Positions 55,886-63,394 of a stretch of 64,000 nucleotides of DNA are shown piece after piece. Position 1 is the first letter of the stretch; every line of letters begins with the position of its first letter. Under the pieces are notes generated by a model. It did no database searches. It was not told the origin of the DNA and was given only the letters and a program-made list of their open reading frames with translations. The DNA comes from Chloroflexota bacterium (GTDB lineage: Bacteria > Chloroflexota > Anaerolineae > Promineifilales > Promineifilaceae), in contig JAJRYT010000151.1 of NCBI GenBank assembly GCA_024275635.1, positions 1 through 64,000 on the forward strand, read 5' to 3'. Position numbers and translations under genes: made by a program.

Positions 55886-56225
55886 CGAACCCTTCATGTT
55901 CACGTCCGCCCAAGAAACTGGTGCGGCTGTTGGCTGATTGAGCCACAGGTTGGCTTTGTAACTGCGTGATCGACTGGTTGGCCGCTTCAATCTGCGCCTG
56001 ATACTGTGCCTCACGCGCCTGCATCGTTTGCAAAGCATTTTGCAATTGGACATTTTGTGCCTGCAAAGTCGCCGCATCCGTTGCCATCGGCTGCACAATC
56101 GCCGCTGGCTCTGCTGGCGCATTGGCCGCCGCGCCGCTAACGTTGCCCCAACTCAGGGCCAAGATGGTGATTAAAACCAGGCCGGTTAATGTACCTGCCG
56201 CTAGAATACCTTTGATACGATTCAT
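55875..56225 (-). CDS. Small exported coiled-coil protein
   Basis: 116 residues from ATG 56225 (GGAGGTTCTC upstream). A signal or anchor helix (LAAGTLTGLVLITILALSWG) precedes a coiled coil rich in Gln and Ala (LQAQNVQLQNALQTMQAREAQ). The family is unknown. It is the first gene of the minus-strand redox cluster, separated by about 250 bp from the divergent two-component system, which may therefore control it. The gap 56226-56478 shows no gene. Confidence 0.68.
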   Translation of the reverse strand: MNRIKGILAAGTLTGLVLITILALSWGNVSGAAANAPAEPAAIVQPMATDAATLQAQNVQLQNALQTMQAREAQYQAQIEAANQSITQLQSQPVAQSANSRTSFLGGREHEGFDDD

Positions 56226-56478
56226 GAGAACCTCCATTAAAGTAATGAATAATAACTATCTTCGTGCCGTCATTTCACTGCTTACTTGCTGACGGCTGTC
56301 TTTGTTCAACGAGCTTAACCTTAGCGCATCGGGCGCGCCCTGTGGTTAAACCGAATCTAAATAATGTTAAATCCATCTTAAATATGATTTTGCCTATTGC
56401 CTCGCGGTGTGGGCTATGGAACAATGCTCTATAAGTGGGAAGTATCTAAAGTGACGAAAGGCCAAAGTGGAAAGTGTA

Positions 56479-57183
56479 ATGACGACGATTTTACTTGTTG
56501 ATGATGACCGATTGATTACCGGGCCATTGGCCCGCAGCTTGCGTGAATCGGGGTATGAAGTGCTGGTAGCGCATGACGGCCGTTCCGGTTTAGAACTCAC
56601 CCGTACCCGCGCGCCCGATCTGGTACTGCTCGACGTGATGATGCCCGAAATGGACGGCTGGGAAACGTGCAAAGCCATCCGCGCCCACAGCGCTGTCCCC
56701 ATCCTCATGCTCACCGCCCTGGGCGAAGAAATAGACCGCATCCTGGGCCTGGAATTGGGCGCCGATGATTACCTGCCCAAACCGTTCAGCACGCGCGAAC
56801 TCAAAGCCCGTATTCGCGCCCTGCTGCGCCGGGTAGAAATGGATCAGGCGCCGCCGGAATCTTCTACCTCACATCTGGAAATCGGCCGGATACGTCTGGA
56901 ACTGGACACGCGCCGCGTCTTCAAAGAGAGCCGGGAGTTGACCCTGCGTTACAAAGAGTTTGAACTGTTAAGCCTGCTGATGAGCCGCGCCGGTCAAGTT
57001 GTCACCCGCGCCGAGCTGTTCGATAAGGTATGGGGAACGGATTGGCTGGGCGATACGCGCACGCTGGACGTACACACACGCTGGCTGCGGGAGAAAATCG
57101 AAGACAATCCCAGCCAACCCCGTTACATCCAAACAGTGCGCGGCGTAGGCTACCGCTTCATAGCCCAGGAGGAAGCGCCGTGA
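56479..57183 (+). CDS. OmpR/PhoB-family response regulator
   Basis: 234 residues from ATG 56479 (GGAAAG upstream; a GTG 12 bp earlier is possible). Receiver motifs are VDDDR, LLDVMMPEMDG, LTALG and LPKPFS; the C-terminal winged helix has FELLSLLMSRAGQVVTRAEL and YIQTVRGVGYRF. The stop overlaps the kinase start by 4 bp. It is divergent from the redox operon upstream and may regulate it. Confidence 0.93.
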   Translation: MTTILLVDDDRLITGPLARSLRESGYEVLVAHDGRSGLELTRTRAPDLVLLDVMMPEMDGWETCKAIRAHSAVPILMLTALGEEIDRILGLELGADDYLPKPFSTRELKARIRALLRRVEMDQAPPESSTSHLEIGRIRLELDTRRVFKESRELTLRYKEFELLSLLMSRAGQVVTRAELFDKVWGTDWLGDTRTLDVHTRWLREKIEDNPSQPRYIQTVRGVGYRFIAQEEAP

Positions 57184-58619
57184 AAAGTTTACGCGCCCGT
57201 CTGGTTTTGGCCTATGCCGGATTGATCGTCGTGGGCTTTACGGGGCTGGCCTTGCTTGCCGGCCGCCAGATTTCGGCCGGAGCTAATGATGATTATGAGC
57301 GAGGATTGGAAACATCAGCCGCGCTGGTAGCGCGAGGGCTGGAAAAACCGTTAGAAAATTTTGCCGAGGGGGGATTGGATATGGCGGCGCTGGAAACGGC
57401 CGTTACCACCTATGCCAATCAACTCAACGCCCGCCTGACCCTACTCGACAGCGCTGGCCGCGCCTGGCTGGACAGCAGCGGCGTCCTGCCCACCGGCAAC
57501 CAGCTTGCCAACCCGGAAATAACCACCGCCTTTGAGCGGCGCATCACCCGCGACACCCGTGATAATGAGCAGGGCGAAGCCACCGTCTACACCGCCGCCC
57601 CCATCATTGAAGACAACCAATTACTCAGCATCGTCAGCCTGTCGGCGCCCGCCTCCGGCGCACAAGAAATCGTCGCCTCCCGCTGGCTGGCCCTGGGCGT
57701 CGGTGTGGGTCTGCTCACCGTAGCCGCCATCAGCGCCAGCTTATGGCTCTCCGCCTCCCTCGTCCGTCCGCTGGAGCGGCTGCGAGAGTCGGCGCTGCGC
57801 ATGGCCGGCGGCGACCTGGCCCAACGCCTGCCAGAAGACCGCAGCGATGAAATTGGGCAGTTGGCTGCGGCTTTCAACCACATGGCCAGCCAAGTGCAGC
57901 GCATGATTGAGGAACAGCGCGCCTTTGCCGGCAACGCTTCCCATGAACTGCGTACCCCGCTGACAACCATCCGGTTACGCAGCGAAGCTTTGCGCGAAGG
58001 GACGCTGGACGAGGCGACCGCGCAGCAGTACATCGCCGAAATTGATGATGAAGTCGTCAGGCTGTCATCATTGGTAAGCGACTTGATTTTGCTCTCGCGT
58101 TTTGAAGCCGGGCGAGCCGAGCGGGGACAAGAACAGGTTGACCCGGTCCGGCTGGCCCGCAGCTTGATGCAGCATCTCAAGCCGCAGGCCGAATCACGCC
58201 AGGTACAGTTGACATTGGAACCGCTGCCGCCCCTGCCGCCGGTGGAGGCCAGCCAGACCCACATGCGGGCCGTGTTGCAAAATCTTCTGACAAATGCACT
58301 CAAGTACACGCCGTCTGGCGGCCAGGTAAGCTGGAAGTTGTGGTCGGAGAACGGCTATTTACGGGCCGAAATCCGGGACACGGGCCAGGGGATTGCACCA
58401 GAGGATTTGCCACATTTGTTTGACCGTTTTTACCGGGGGGATAAGGCGCGCACGCGCCAGGTGGCCGGGTTCGGACTGGGGTTGTCACTGACACAATCTA
58501 TCATAGCTTTTTATAACGGCCGTTTATCCATCACCAGCCCCGGTTTAGGCCAGGGAAGCACAGCCGCCGTCTGGTGGCCATTATCGCCCAACGTAAGATC
58601 GCACACAGAAACAAGGTAG
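57180..58619 (+). CDS. Membrane sensor histidine kinase
   Basis: 479 residues from GTG 57180, which overlaps the regulator's stop. Two membrane helices (about 8-30 and 165-185) enclose an extracellular sensor domain of about 135 residues; then HAMP, HisKA (FAGNASHELRTPLTTIRLRSE), and HATPase (NLLTNALKYTP, DTGQGI, LFDRFYRGD, GLGLSL). It is the cognate sensor for the regulator upstream; the stimulus is unknown. It is plausibly envelope or redox stress given the neighbouring operon. Confidence 0.93.
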   Translation: MKSLRARLVLAYAGLIVVGFTGLALLAGRQISAGANDDYERGLETSAALVARGLEKPLENFAEGGLDMAALETAVTTYANQLNARLTLLDSAGRAWLDSSGVLPTGNQLANPEITTAFERRITRDTRDNEQGEATVYTAAPIIEDNQLLSIVSLSAPASGAQEIVASRWLALGVGVGLLTVAAISASLWLSASLVRPLERLRESALRMAGGDLAQRLPEDRSDEIGQLAAAFNHMASQVQRMIEEQRAFAGNASHELRTPLTTIRLRSEALREGTLDEATAQQYIAEIDDEVVRLSSLVSDLILLSRFEAGRAERGQEQVDPVRLARSLMQHLKPQAESRQVQLTLEPLPPLPPVEASQTHMRAVLQNLLTNALKYTPSGGQVSWKLWSENGYLRAEIRDTGQGIAPEDLPHLFDRFYRGDKARTRQVAGFGLGLSLTQSIIAFYNGRLSITSPGLGQGSTAAVWWPLSPNVRSHTETR

Positions 58620-58699
58620 GTTAAGATGCTATCTTGACAACATAAGTCAACAACTTAGAAACCAACCTCCCGGAGGTTTATTTACAAAGGAAAAGCGAT

Positions 58700-59044
58700 A
58701 TGCCCAAAGCGATATGGAACGGCGTTGTCATCGCCGCCAGCGATAAAACCAAAAAAGTAGAAGGAAATCATTACTTTCCTCCCGATTCGATTGATAAGAC
58801 TTACCTCCGCGAAAATTCAGGAACGACCGTTTGCCCCTGGAAAGGAACCGCCAGTTATTACGACATCGTGGTGGACGGCAAAGAAAACAAAGCGGCTGCC
58901 TGGTATTATCCCAACCCCTCCAAAGCCGCCACCCACATCAAAAACCACGTCGCCTTTTACGGCAGCGTCAAAATTGTGCGCGATGATAACGAAAACGAAG
59001 GGGCCGCGGGGCTTCTGAGCCGCATCCGTCATCTGTTTGGCTGA
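58700..59044 (+). CDS. DUF427 family protein
   Basis: 114 residues matching the DUF427 pattern: AIWNGVVIAASDKT, VEGNHYFPPDSI, STVCPWKG-like TVCPWKGTASYY and AAWYYPNP, ending with HVAFYGSVKI. The role of the family is unknown. An AAAGGAAAAG ribosome-binding site precedes the start. The leader contains a CCTCCCGGAGG palindrome near 58668, which could mask or present the ribosome-binding site. Confidence 0.88.
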   Translation: MPKAIWNGVVIAASDKTKKVEGNHYFPPDSIDKTYLRENSGTTVCPWKGTASYYDIVVDGKENKAAAWYYPNPSKAATHIKNHVAFYGSVKIVRDDNENEGAAGLLSRIRHLFG

Positions 59045-59048
59045 TTCA

Positions 59049-59175
59049 TAGGGTGCGTTCGTTTATAACTTTGGCGTTTGAAAAGTTGTAACCAAGTAAT
59101 TGGTAACTGGTAATTACCCAATTACTCAATTACCAATTACCAGCAAACCGCAAAGTTAATTTTGAACGAACCCAT
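59049..59175. repeat. MITE-like hairpin repeat, copy 3 (inverted)
   Basis: It begins TAGGGTGCGTTCGTTTATAAC and ends with TTGAACGAACCCA, the inverse of copies 1 and 2, with (G)GTAATT/AATTACC heptads in the centre. It starts 5 bp after the DUF427 stop. The remaining stretch to 59328 has a small CCGCGAATTTCGCGG palindrome and no ORF. Confidence 0.75.
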
Positions 59176-59328
59176 AGTAATCACTAATCCTGCCGGCAGG
59201 GCGATTGCATACTCCTGATTTCTGCCGCGAATTTCGCGGCGAATAAAGAAAGTAACTGGACAGGTCTCTATCATTTCGACGAGCAGAGAGAGGAGAAACC
59301 GAGGTTAATCTGATGGGGTGGCGATTTT

Positions 59329-59384
59329 CACTTTAGTCACTTCGCACTTTAGTCACTTCTTATTTGCGGCTTACCGCGCTATGA
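59329..59384. repeat. Short repeat at a gene 3' end, copy 2
   Basis: It matches 2028-2065 but with an extra CACTTTAGT unit. It directly abuts the stop codon of the minus-strand aminotransferase at 59386. Confidence 0.6.
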
Positions 59385-59385
59385 T

Positions 59386-60540
59386 TTATGGCAATAACTG
59401 CTGTAATGCCAGTAGCAGCGCATCCATATCAGTCTGGGTGTTATACCCTTGTACCGAAATGCGGATAAACTGCCGGGCGCGCCATTGGGTACAGGGGATT
59501 TCAACCCGGAACTCATCGTAAAGCCGTGCTTTGAAAGACGGCAAATCGGCGATGGGCGGCAGCGGAGCCACGCCCATTTGATGATAAAAACCGGCAGCAT
59601 CAGGATAAACAGACTCCAGTCCAGTGAGATCGCTAATGCAGTGTAGGGTTTGTTGTAACAAGGCATGACACTGCTGGCGCACCTCAGACCATTGGCGCTT
59701 TTCCTGGAATTCAATGGCCGCCGGAACTGAAAGGTAGGCTGATTGCTCCGCGGTTCCCATCCACTGTAAATAATCTAAAAAATCTGAACCGTAGCTCATG
59801 GCGCGGTTGCTGCCCCAACCCCAACTGACAACGAGTGGTTGGATAAGGCGTTGGCGGTCGCGCCGGGCATAGAGAAATGCCGATCCTTTGGGGCTGCACA
59901 ACCATTTATGGGCGTTGGACACGTAGAAGTCAGCGCCGATGGCGGCCATGTCCAGCGGAATTTGGCCGACGGCGTGGGCGCCGTCTATAAGGGTCAGGAT
60001 GCCGGCTTCACGGGCGCGGGCGCAGATGGCTTCGATGGGGAGGGAAACGGCCGTCCCCGACGTAATGTGACTCATAAAAATAACTTTCGTGCGCGGCGTG
60101 ACTCCCTGCCAGAACTGCGCCACAATTTCCTCCGCCGACCCAAGCGGCAAAGGAACGGCCTGTTCTTTGTAAGCAAACCCTTGCTTTTGGCTTAAAAAGG
60201 CCCAGACATGGTTGCACGCGCCGTACTCATGATCCGTCGTCAAAACCTCATCCCCCGGCCCCAATTCAAGCGAGCGGGCAACGACATTCACGCCGAACGT
60301 CGCGTTGGGGATGTAGGCGATTTCGTCGGGCTGAGAATGGATGTAATCGGCTAAGACCGCGCGGGCTTCGGCCAGCAAGCCGGGGAGTTCGGTGATTAAG
60401 AATTGAACCGGCTGCCGCTCCAAACGGCGCTGCCAATCCTGATATACCCCGAAAACCGGCCGGGGAACCGCGCCGAAGGAGCCATGATTGAGGAAAATAG
60501 TGTCGGGATCGAGGAGGAATAAATTTTTTAAGTTGTTCAT
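59386..60540 (-). CDS. Class V PLP-dependent aminotransferase (isopenicillin N epimerase-like)
   Basis: 384 residues from ATG 60540 (MNNLKNLFLLDPDTIFLNHGSFG). The PLP lysine is in YVSNAHKWLCSPKG, the cofactor Asp in LIDGAHAVGQIP. The family includes CefD-like epimerases, ergothioneine-lyase-like enzymes and cysteine desulfurases; the substrate cannot be fixed. A longer start (60573) would run through ATTCGTG repeat DNA, so I chose the later ATG. It follows the GH4 gene by 29 bp on the same strand. Confidence 0.87.
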   Translation of the reverse strand: MNNLKNLFLLDPDTIFLNHGSFGAVPRPVFGVYQDWQRRLERQPVQFLITELPGLLAEARAVLADYIHSQPDEIAYIPNATFGVNVVARSLELGPGDEVLTTDHEYGACNHVWAFLSQKQGFAYKEQAVPLPLGSAEEIVAQFWQGVTPRTKVIFMSHITSGTAVSLPIEAICARAREAGILTLIDGAHAVGQIPLDMAAIGADFYVSNAHKWLCSPKGSAFLYARRDRQRLIQPLVVSWGWGSNRAMSYGSDFLDYLQWMGTAEQSAYLSVPAAIEFQEKRQWSEVRQQCHALLQQTLHCISDLTGLESVYPDAAGFYHQMGVAPLPPIADLPSFKARLYDEFRVEIPCTQWRARQFIRISVQGYNTQTDMDALLLALQQLLP

Positions 60541-60569
60541 TCGTGCTATTCGTGTCTTTTGCTGTGGAT

Positions 60570-61952
60570 TCAAAATTGGGGCAAGTAATCGGCAAAGCTG
60601 GTCAGATAATCGTCCAGGATGGCGCGGGCACGGCCGATATCGTTGATCATCGGGTCGAGCAGGAGAGTCTGGAGGGCCAATTGACGGTCGCCGGTAACGG
60701 CCGTGTCCACGACCATCTCCACCAACATCGCCTCGCGCCGCAGCAGTTCGGCGATTGGCTCTGGCAGCGGCCCTAAATTGAGGCCATTTATCCCCCGACC
60801 GCTCACCACGGCTGGAATCTCAACAATCGTTTCATCTGGCAGATTAGCAATTGCGCCGTTGTTGGGGATGTTGACCGCTTCATCGTAATAATTTTCGTTG
60901 TGGGAAACGGCCGTGATCAATTCCACCGCGCCCTCACTCGGCGCATCGCGCATCCCGTCCACCATCAGCCGTCCCTCGGCCATCGCCGCCATCATACTTA
61001 ATAAAAACTCCCGCGCCGCCTCATTGCCCCCCCAATCATAAAGCGGCACATGGTACGTTTCCCACGGTTTCGCCAGCGGATCATGCAGCCAGGGCAGATA
61101 CTCCACCAAATGCGTATCGCCCGGCAGCGGACAATAATCAAAAATGCGGAACAAATCCATAGAAAATGGTTCCAGCGATGGCGGAGCTGCGTCAATGGCT
61201 GCCCGCAAAGCCGGATACAAATCCGCGCCAGTTTCTTTGTCTCGAATATCCATCAACCAGATAAAGTGATTCAACCCAGCCGACTTAATGGCGACATGGC
61301 AACGGCCCGCATCGGCCATGCTGTGAATGACGCCCGCATTGGCCGGATCGGAGTGGAGATTAATGCCGTCCGGCACGGCGATATTGTACCGGTCGCGCAG
61401 TAAGACGGCGGCAATGCCATAGCCCACATCAATCTGGTGGCACTTGCCCACCGTTTTGATGGCGCTGTATTTGGTCACGGCCCGCGAAATGCGCGGCAGC
61501 GGATTGCTGAAATTGATCAACCAGGCATCGGGGCAAAGCGCTTCCATGTCGCGCACAATTTCCATGAAAGGAGGAATCTGGCGGCAGGCGTGCATCAAGC
61601 CGCCCGGCCCGCCGTTCTCGGCGTAAGGCTGGCGCAGGCCATGCTTGATGGGGATTTGCCAGTCCAACCGCCACAATTCTTCCCGCGGCGGCGCTTCTAT
61701 GGAAATCACCACAAATTCGGCGCCGGCCAAAACTTCCCGACGGTCGGCGCTGCCGCGGATGGTCATTCCGGCATCCCAGGCTTCGTTCATACGTTCGGCA
61801 ACGCGAACGGCCGTTGCCAACAACGCTGCATTCAAATCCACCAACGCCAATTGGCTCCCCTTCAATTTCGGCTCTCGCAAAATCGTCGCCAACGTGGTCG
61901 GCCCAAAACTGGCGCTGCCGGCGCCAATAATCACAATATTTGCAGCAGGCAT
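60570..61952 (-). CDS. Glycoside hydrolase family 4 (NAD- and metal-dependent)
   Basis: 460 residues from ATG 61952 with GAGGAG upstream. The Rossmann start is [14 protein letters not shown]4 signatures include NFSNPLPR and the metal-ligand pair in GKCHQ, then NHFIW. Members cleave alpha-galactosides, galacturonides or 6-phospho-glycosides by an oxidation-elimination mechanism. The GAGSASFGP start favours the alpha-galactosidase/galacturonidase branch over the 6-phospho branch. It is cytosolic, and no sugar transporter is adjacent. Confidence 0.9.
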   Translation of the reverse strand: MPAANIVIIGAGSASFGPTTLATILREPKLKGSQLALVDLNAALLATAVRVAERMNEAWDAGMTIRGSADRREVLAGAEFVVISIEAPPREELWRLDWQIPIKHGLRQPYAENGGPGGLMHACRQIPPFMEIVRDMEALCPDAWLINFSNPLPRISRAVTKYSAIKTVGKCHQIDVGYGIAAVLLRDRYNIAVPDGINLHSDPANAGVIHSMADAGRCHVAIKSAGLNHFIWLMDIRDKETGADLYPALRAAIDAAPPSLEPFSMDLFRIFDYCPLPGDTHLVEYLPWLHDPLAKPWETYHVPLYDWGGNEAAREFLLSMMAAMAEGRLMVDGMRDAPSEGAVELITAVSHNENYYDEAVNIPNNGAIANLPDETIVEIPAVVSGRGINGLNLGPLPEPIAELLRREAMLVEMVVDTAVTGDRQLALQTLLLDPMINDIGRARAILDDYLTSFADYLPQF

Positions 61953-62157
61953 ATTCAACTCCTCATAATGCACAACAATAAATTGGACCCTGATTATACC
62001 TGCGGCCGTTGTGTTAGGTGATTGTTTGCAACCCTGAGATACCATCTCCGTATTGAACGATAATTAAATTCAAAAATAGCGCCCGTTGAGACCAGCGCAG
62101 TTTATTACATGTTAAAATCTCGCCAGTCTCAAGCAATAAAAGAAGGATGTAGGAACG

Positions 62158-62343
62158 ATGAATGAAAAACAATTAGTACGCTCAACTGATGATCGCATGA
62201 TAGCCGGCGTCGCCTCTGGCGTTGCCAACTACTTGAACCTTGATCCCACGATTGCCCGCTTGCTTTTTGTCCTGCTGGCATTGGCTGGTGGGCCGGGCAT
62301 CATAATTTACCTCATTTTATGGGTCGTCATGCCGGAAGCGTAA
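62158..62343 (+). CDS. PspC-domain small membrane protein
   Basis: 61 residues, complete PspC domain: LVRSTDDRMIAGVASGVANYLNLDPT, then one hydrophobic helix with GGPGIIIYLILWVVMPE. PspC proteins sense envelope stress at the inner membrane. It has GAAGGATGTAGG upstream and appears to be monocistronic, followed by a candidate structured RNA. Confidence 0.9.
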   Translation: MNEKQLVRSTDDRMIAGVASGVANYLNLDPTIARLLFVLLALAGGPGIIIYLILWVVMPEA

Positions 62344-62396
62344 CTCACAAATTCAGGCAACTCCGGGATAAGAACCCCGTATTGAGAGTAAGATTT

Positions 62397-62560
62397 GGTT
62401 GAGAGACCTAAACAATTAAATTGAACAGTTCTTGGTCATCTGACCGGCATTAAGAAACCAACGTGACAACTATATGTCTGAGCCGGATGCCAGATAAAAA
62501 TAGATTTCGAGGCTCTCAACAAAGCATAAAGCCACCAACCCCGGTTGGTGGCTTTTATTT
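62397..62560 (+). ncRNA. Candidate structured RNA with terminator
   Basis: GTTGAGAG at about 62398 pairs perfectly with CTCTCAAC at about 62513 to close a domain of about 120 nt. Inside, ATCTG..GCAT pairs with ATGCCAGAT and GGTCATCTGACC can form a small hairpin. A strong terminator follows directly. It is either an independent small RNA or the 3' UTR of the PspC gene. I could not match it to a known class. Confidence 0.45.
62528..62560 (+). terminator. Rho-independent terminator
   Basis: AAAGCCACCAACC and GGTTGGTGGCTTT form a perfect 13-bp stem with a 2-base loop, followed by TTATTT. It ends the PspC transcript or the candidate RNA, and is nearly symmetric, so it may work on both strands. 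Confidence 0.85.
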
Positions 62561-62659
62561 ACCAAAGGATGTGGGAATTTTTAATTTGATGAGTTTTCCA
62601 TTAGGCACGGCCGTTGACGTTTACACGCTTTAGGCGCTGATGCAAGAAGATGCGGCCGA

Positions 62660-62740
62660 TTACTTTTTGTCGGCGAAGATGGCGTAGTAGTAAGTTTGCG
62701 GTGAAACGGCCGTTTTCCCCTCAGGAAACGGCCGTTTTTG
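62660..62740 (-). pseudogene. C-terminal remnant of an unknown gene
   Basis: A minus-strand frame reads RPFPEGKTAVSPQTYYYAIF and ends ADKK-TAA at 62660. It looks like the last strand of a class I methyltransferase-like protein, but no upstream part survives. Two ACGGCCGT palindromes are inside it, flanking CCCCTCA and followed on the plus strand by five T, so the stretch also resembles a terminator hairpin. Confidence 0.3.
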
Positions 62741-62810
62741 TCGTCTAAACAGCATAATTGGGTCACAATCAATGATGCAGAAAATAGGCAGCGAATTAAA
62801 GGAGCAAATT

Positions 62811-63158
62811 ATGACAACCCGTTTAGACGCATTTAACGCCTACCGCGATAAAATGAACGCCCGGATTTTTGAATTAGATCATTTGGGGATAAAACGCTTC
62901 TTCAACCTGGATACGGCCGCTTACCGGGCCGGCGCGCTGGATGAAAAAACAAAGGAGTTGCTGGGATTGGTCGCTTCAACCGTCCTGCGCTGCAACGACT
63001 GCATTGATTACCACCTGATTCAATGCATGGAAGCCGGCTGGAACGATGAAGAAATCGTAGACGCACTCAACGTGGCTCTGATCGTCGGCGGCAGCATCGT
63101 GATCCCCCACTTACGCCATGCGATTGAAACAATGGACTTACTGCATGAGAAGGCATAA
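62811..63158 (+). CDS. AhpD/carboxymuconolactone-decarboxylase-like protein
   Basis: 115 residues from ATG 62811, which has AAAGGAG six bases upstream; the longer frame from 62772 lacks this. The redox CxxC and His are in LRCNDCIDYHLIQC, and GGSIVIPHL follows, as in AhpD-like peroxidase-linked disulfide proteins. It could serve peroxide defence or be a decarboxylase-like enzyme. The stop is 12 bp from that of the convergent small gene. Confidence 0.87.
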   Translation: MTTRLDAFNAYRDKMNARIFELDHLGIKRFFNLDTAAYRAGALDEKTKELLGLVASTVLRCNDCIDYHLIQCMEAGWNDEEIVDALNVALIVGGSIVIPHLRHAIETMDLLHEKA

Positions 63159-63179
63159 AAAAAGGGCGATTACTCGCCC
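63157..63179 (-). terminator. Rho-independent terminator of the small membrane protein gene
   Basis: On the minus strand GGGCGAGTAATCGCCC is a hairpin followed by seven T; the stop codon TAA lies in its loop. The location just past the AhpD-like stop also separates the two convergent genes. Confidence 0.75.
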
Positions 63180-63304
63180 CAGCCTGTGTTCTTGATAGTC
63201 GCTCGCATTTCACCACGGCCGTATGACGGTTTGTGCCGAAATGGATTGATACAAACCAACAGCCCCACGAAAGAGATTATTAAAATGATCGTTAGCGTTG
63301 ACAT
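63170..63304 (-). CDS. Small membrane protein (44 residues)
   Basis: ATG at 63304 follows an AGAGAG ribosome-binding region and opens MSTLTIILIISFVGLLVCIN, a single membrane helix, then a basic tail (PFRHKPSYGRGEMR) and a stop inside a terminator hairpin. The gene is short but well delimited by start, helix, stop and terminator. The positive tail after the helix suggests an in-facing C-terminus. The family is unknown. Confidence 0.6.
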   Translation of the reverse strand: MSTLTIILIISFVGLLVCINPFRHKPSYGRGEMRATIKNTGWGE

Positions 63305-63394
63305 CTCTCTAAATACCTCGTTAATCAATACAAATACCAGTACTTAAGTCCTATAGTAAGCAGTCTGCCTGACAAATGACCTTAAGAAAATCCT

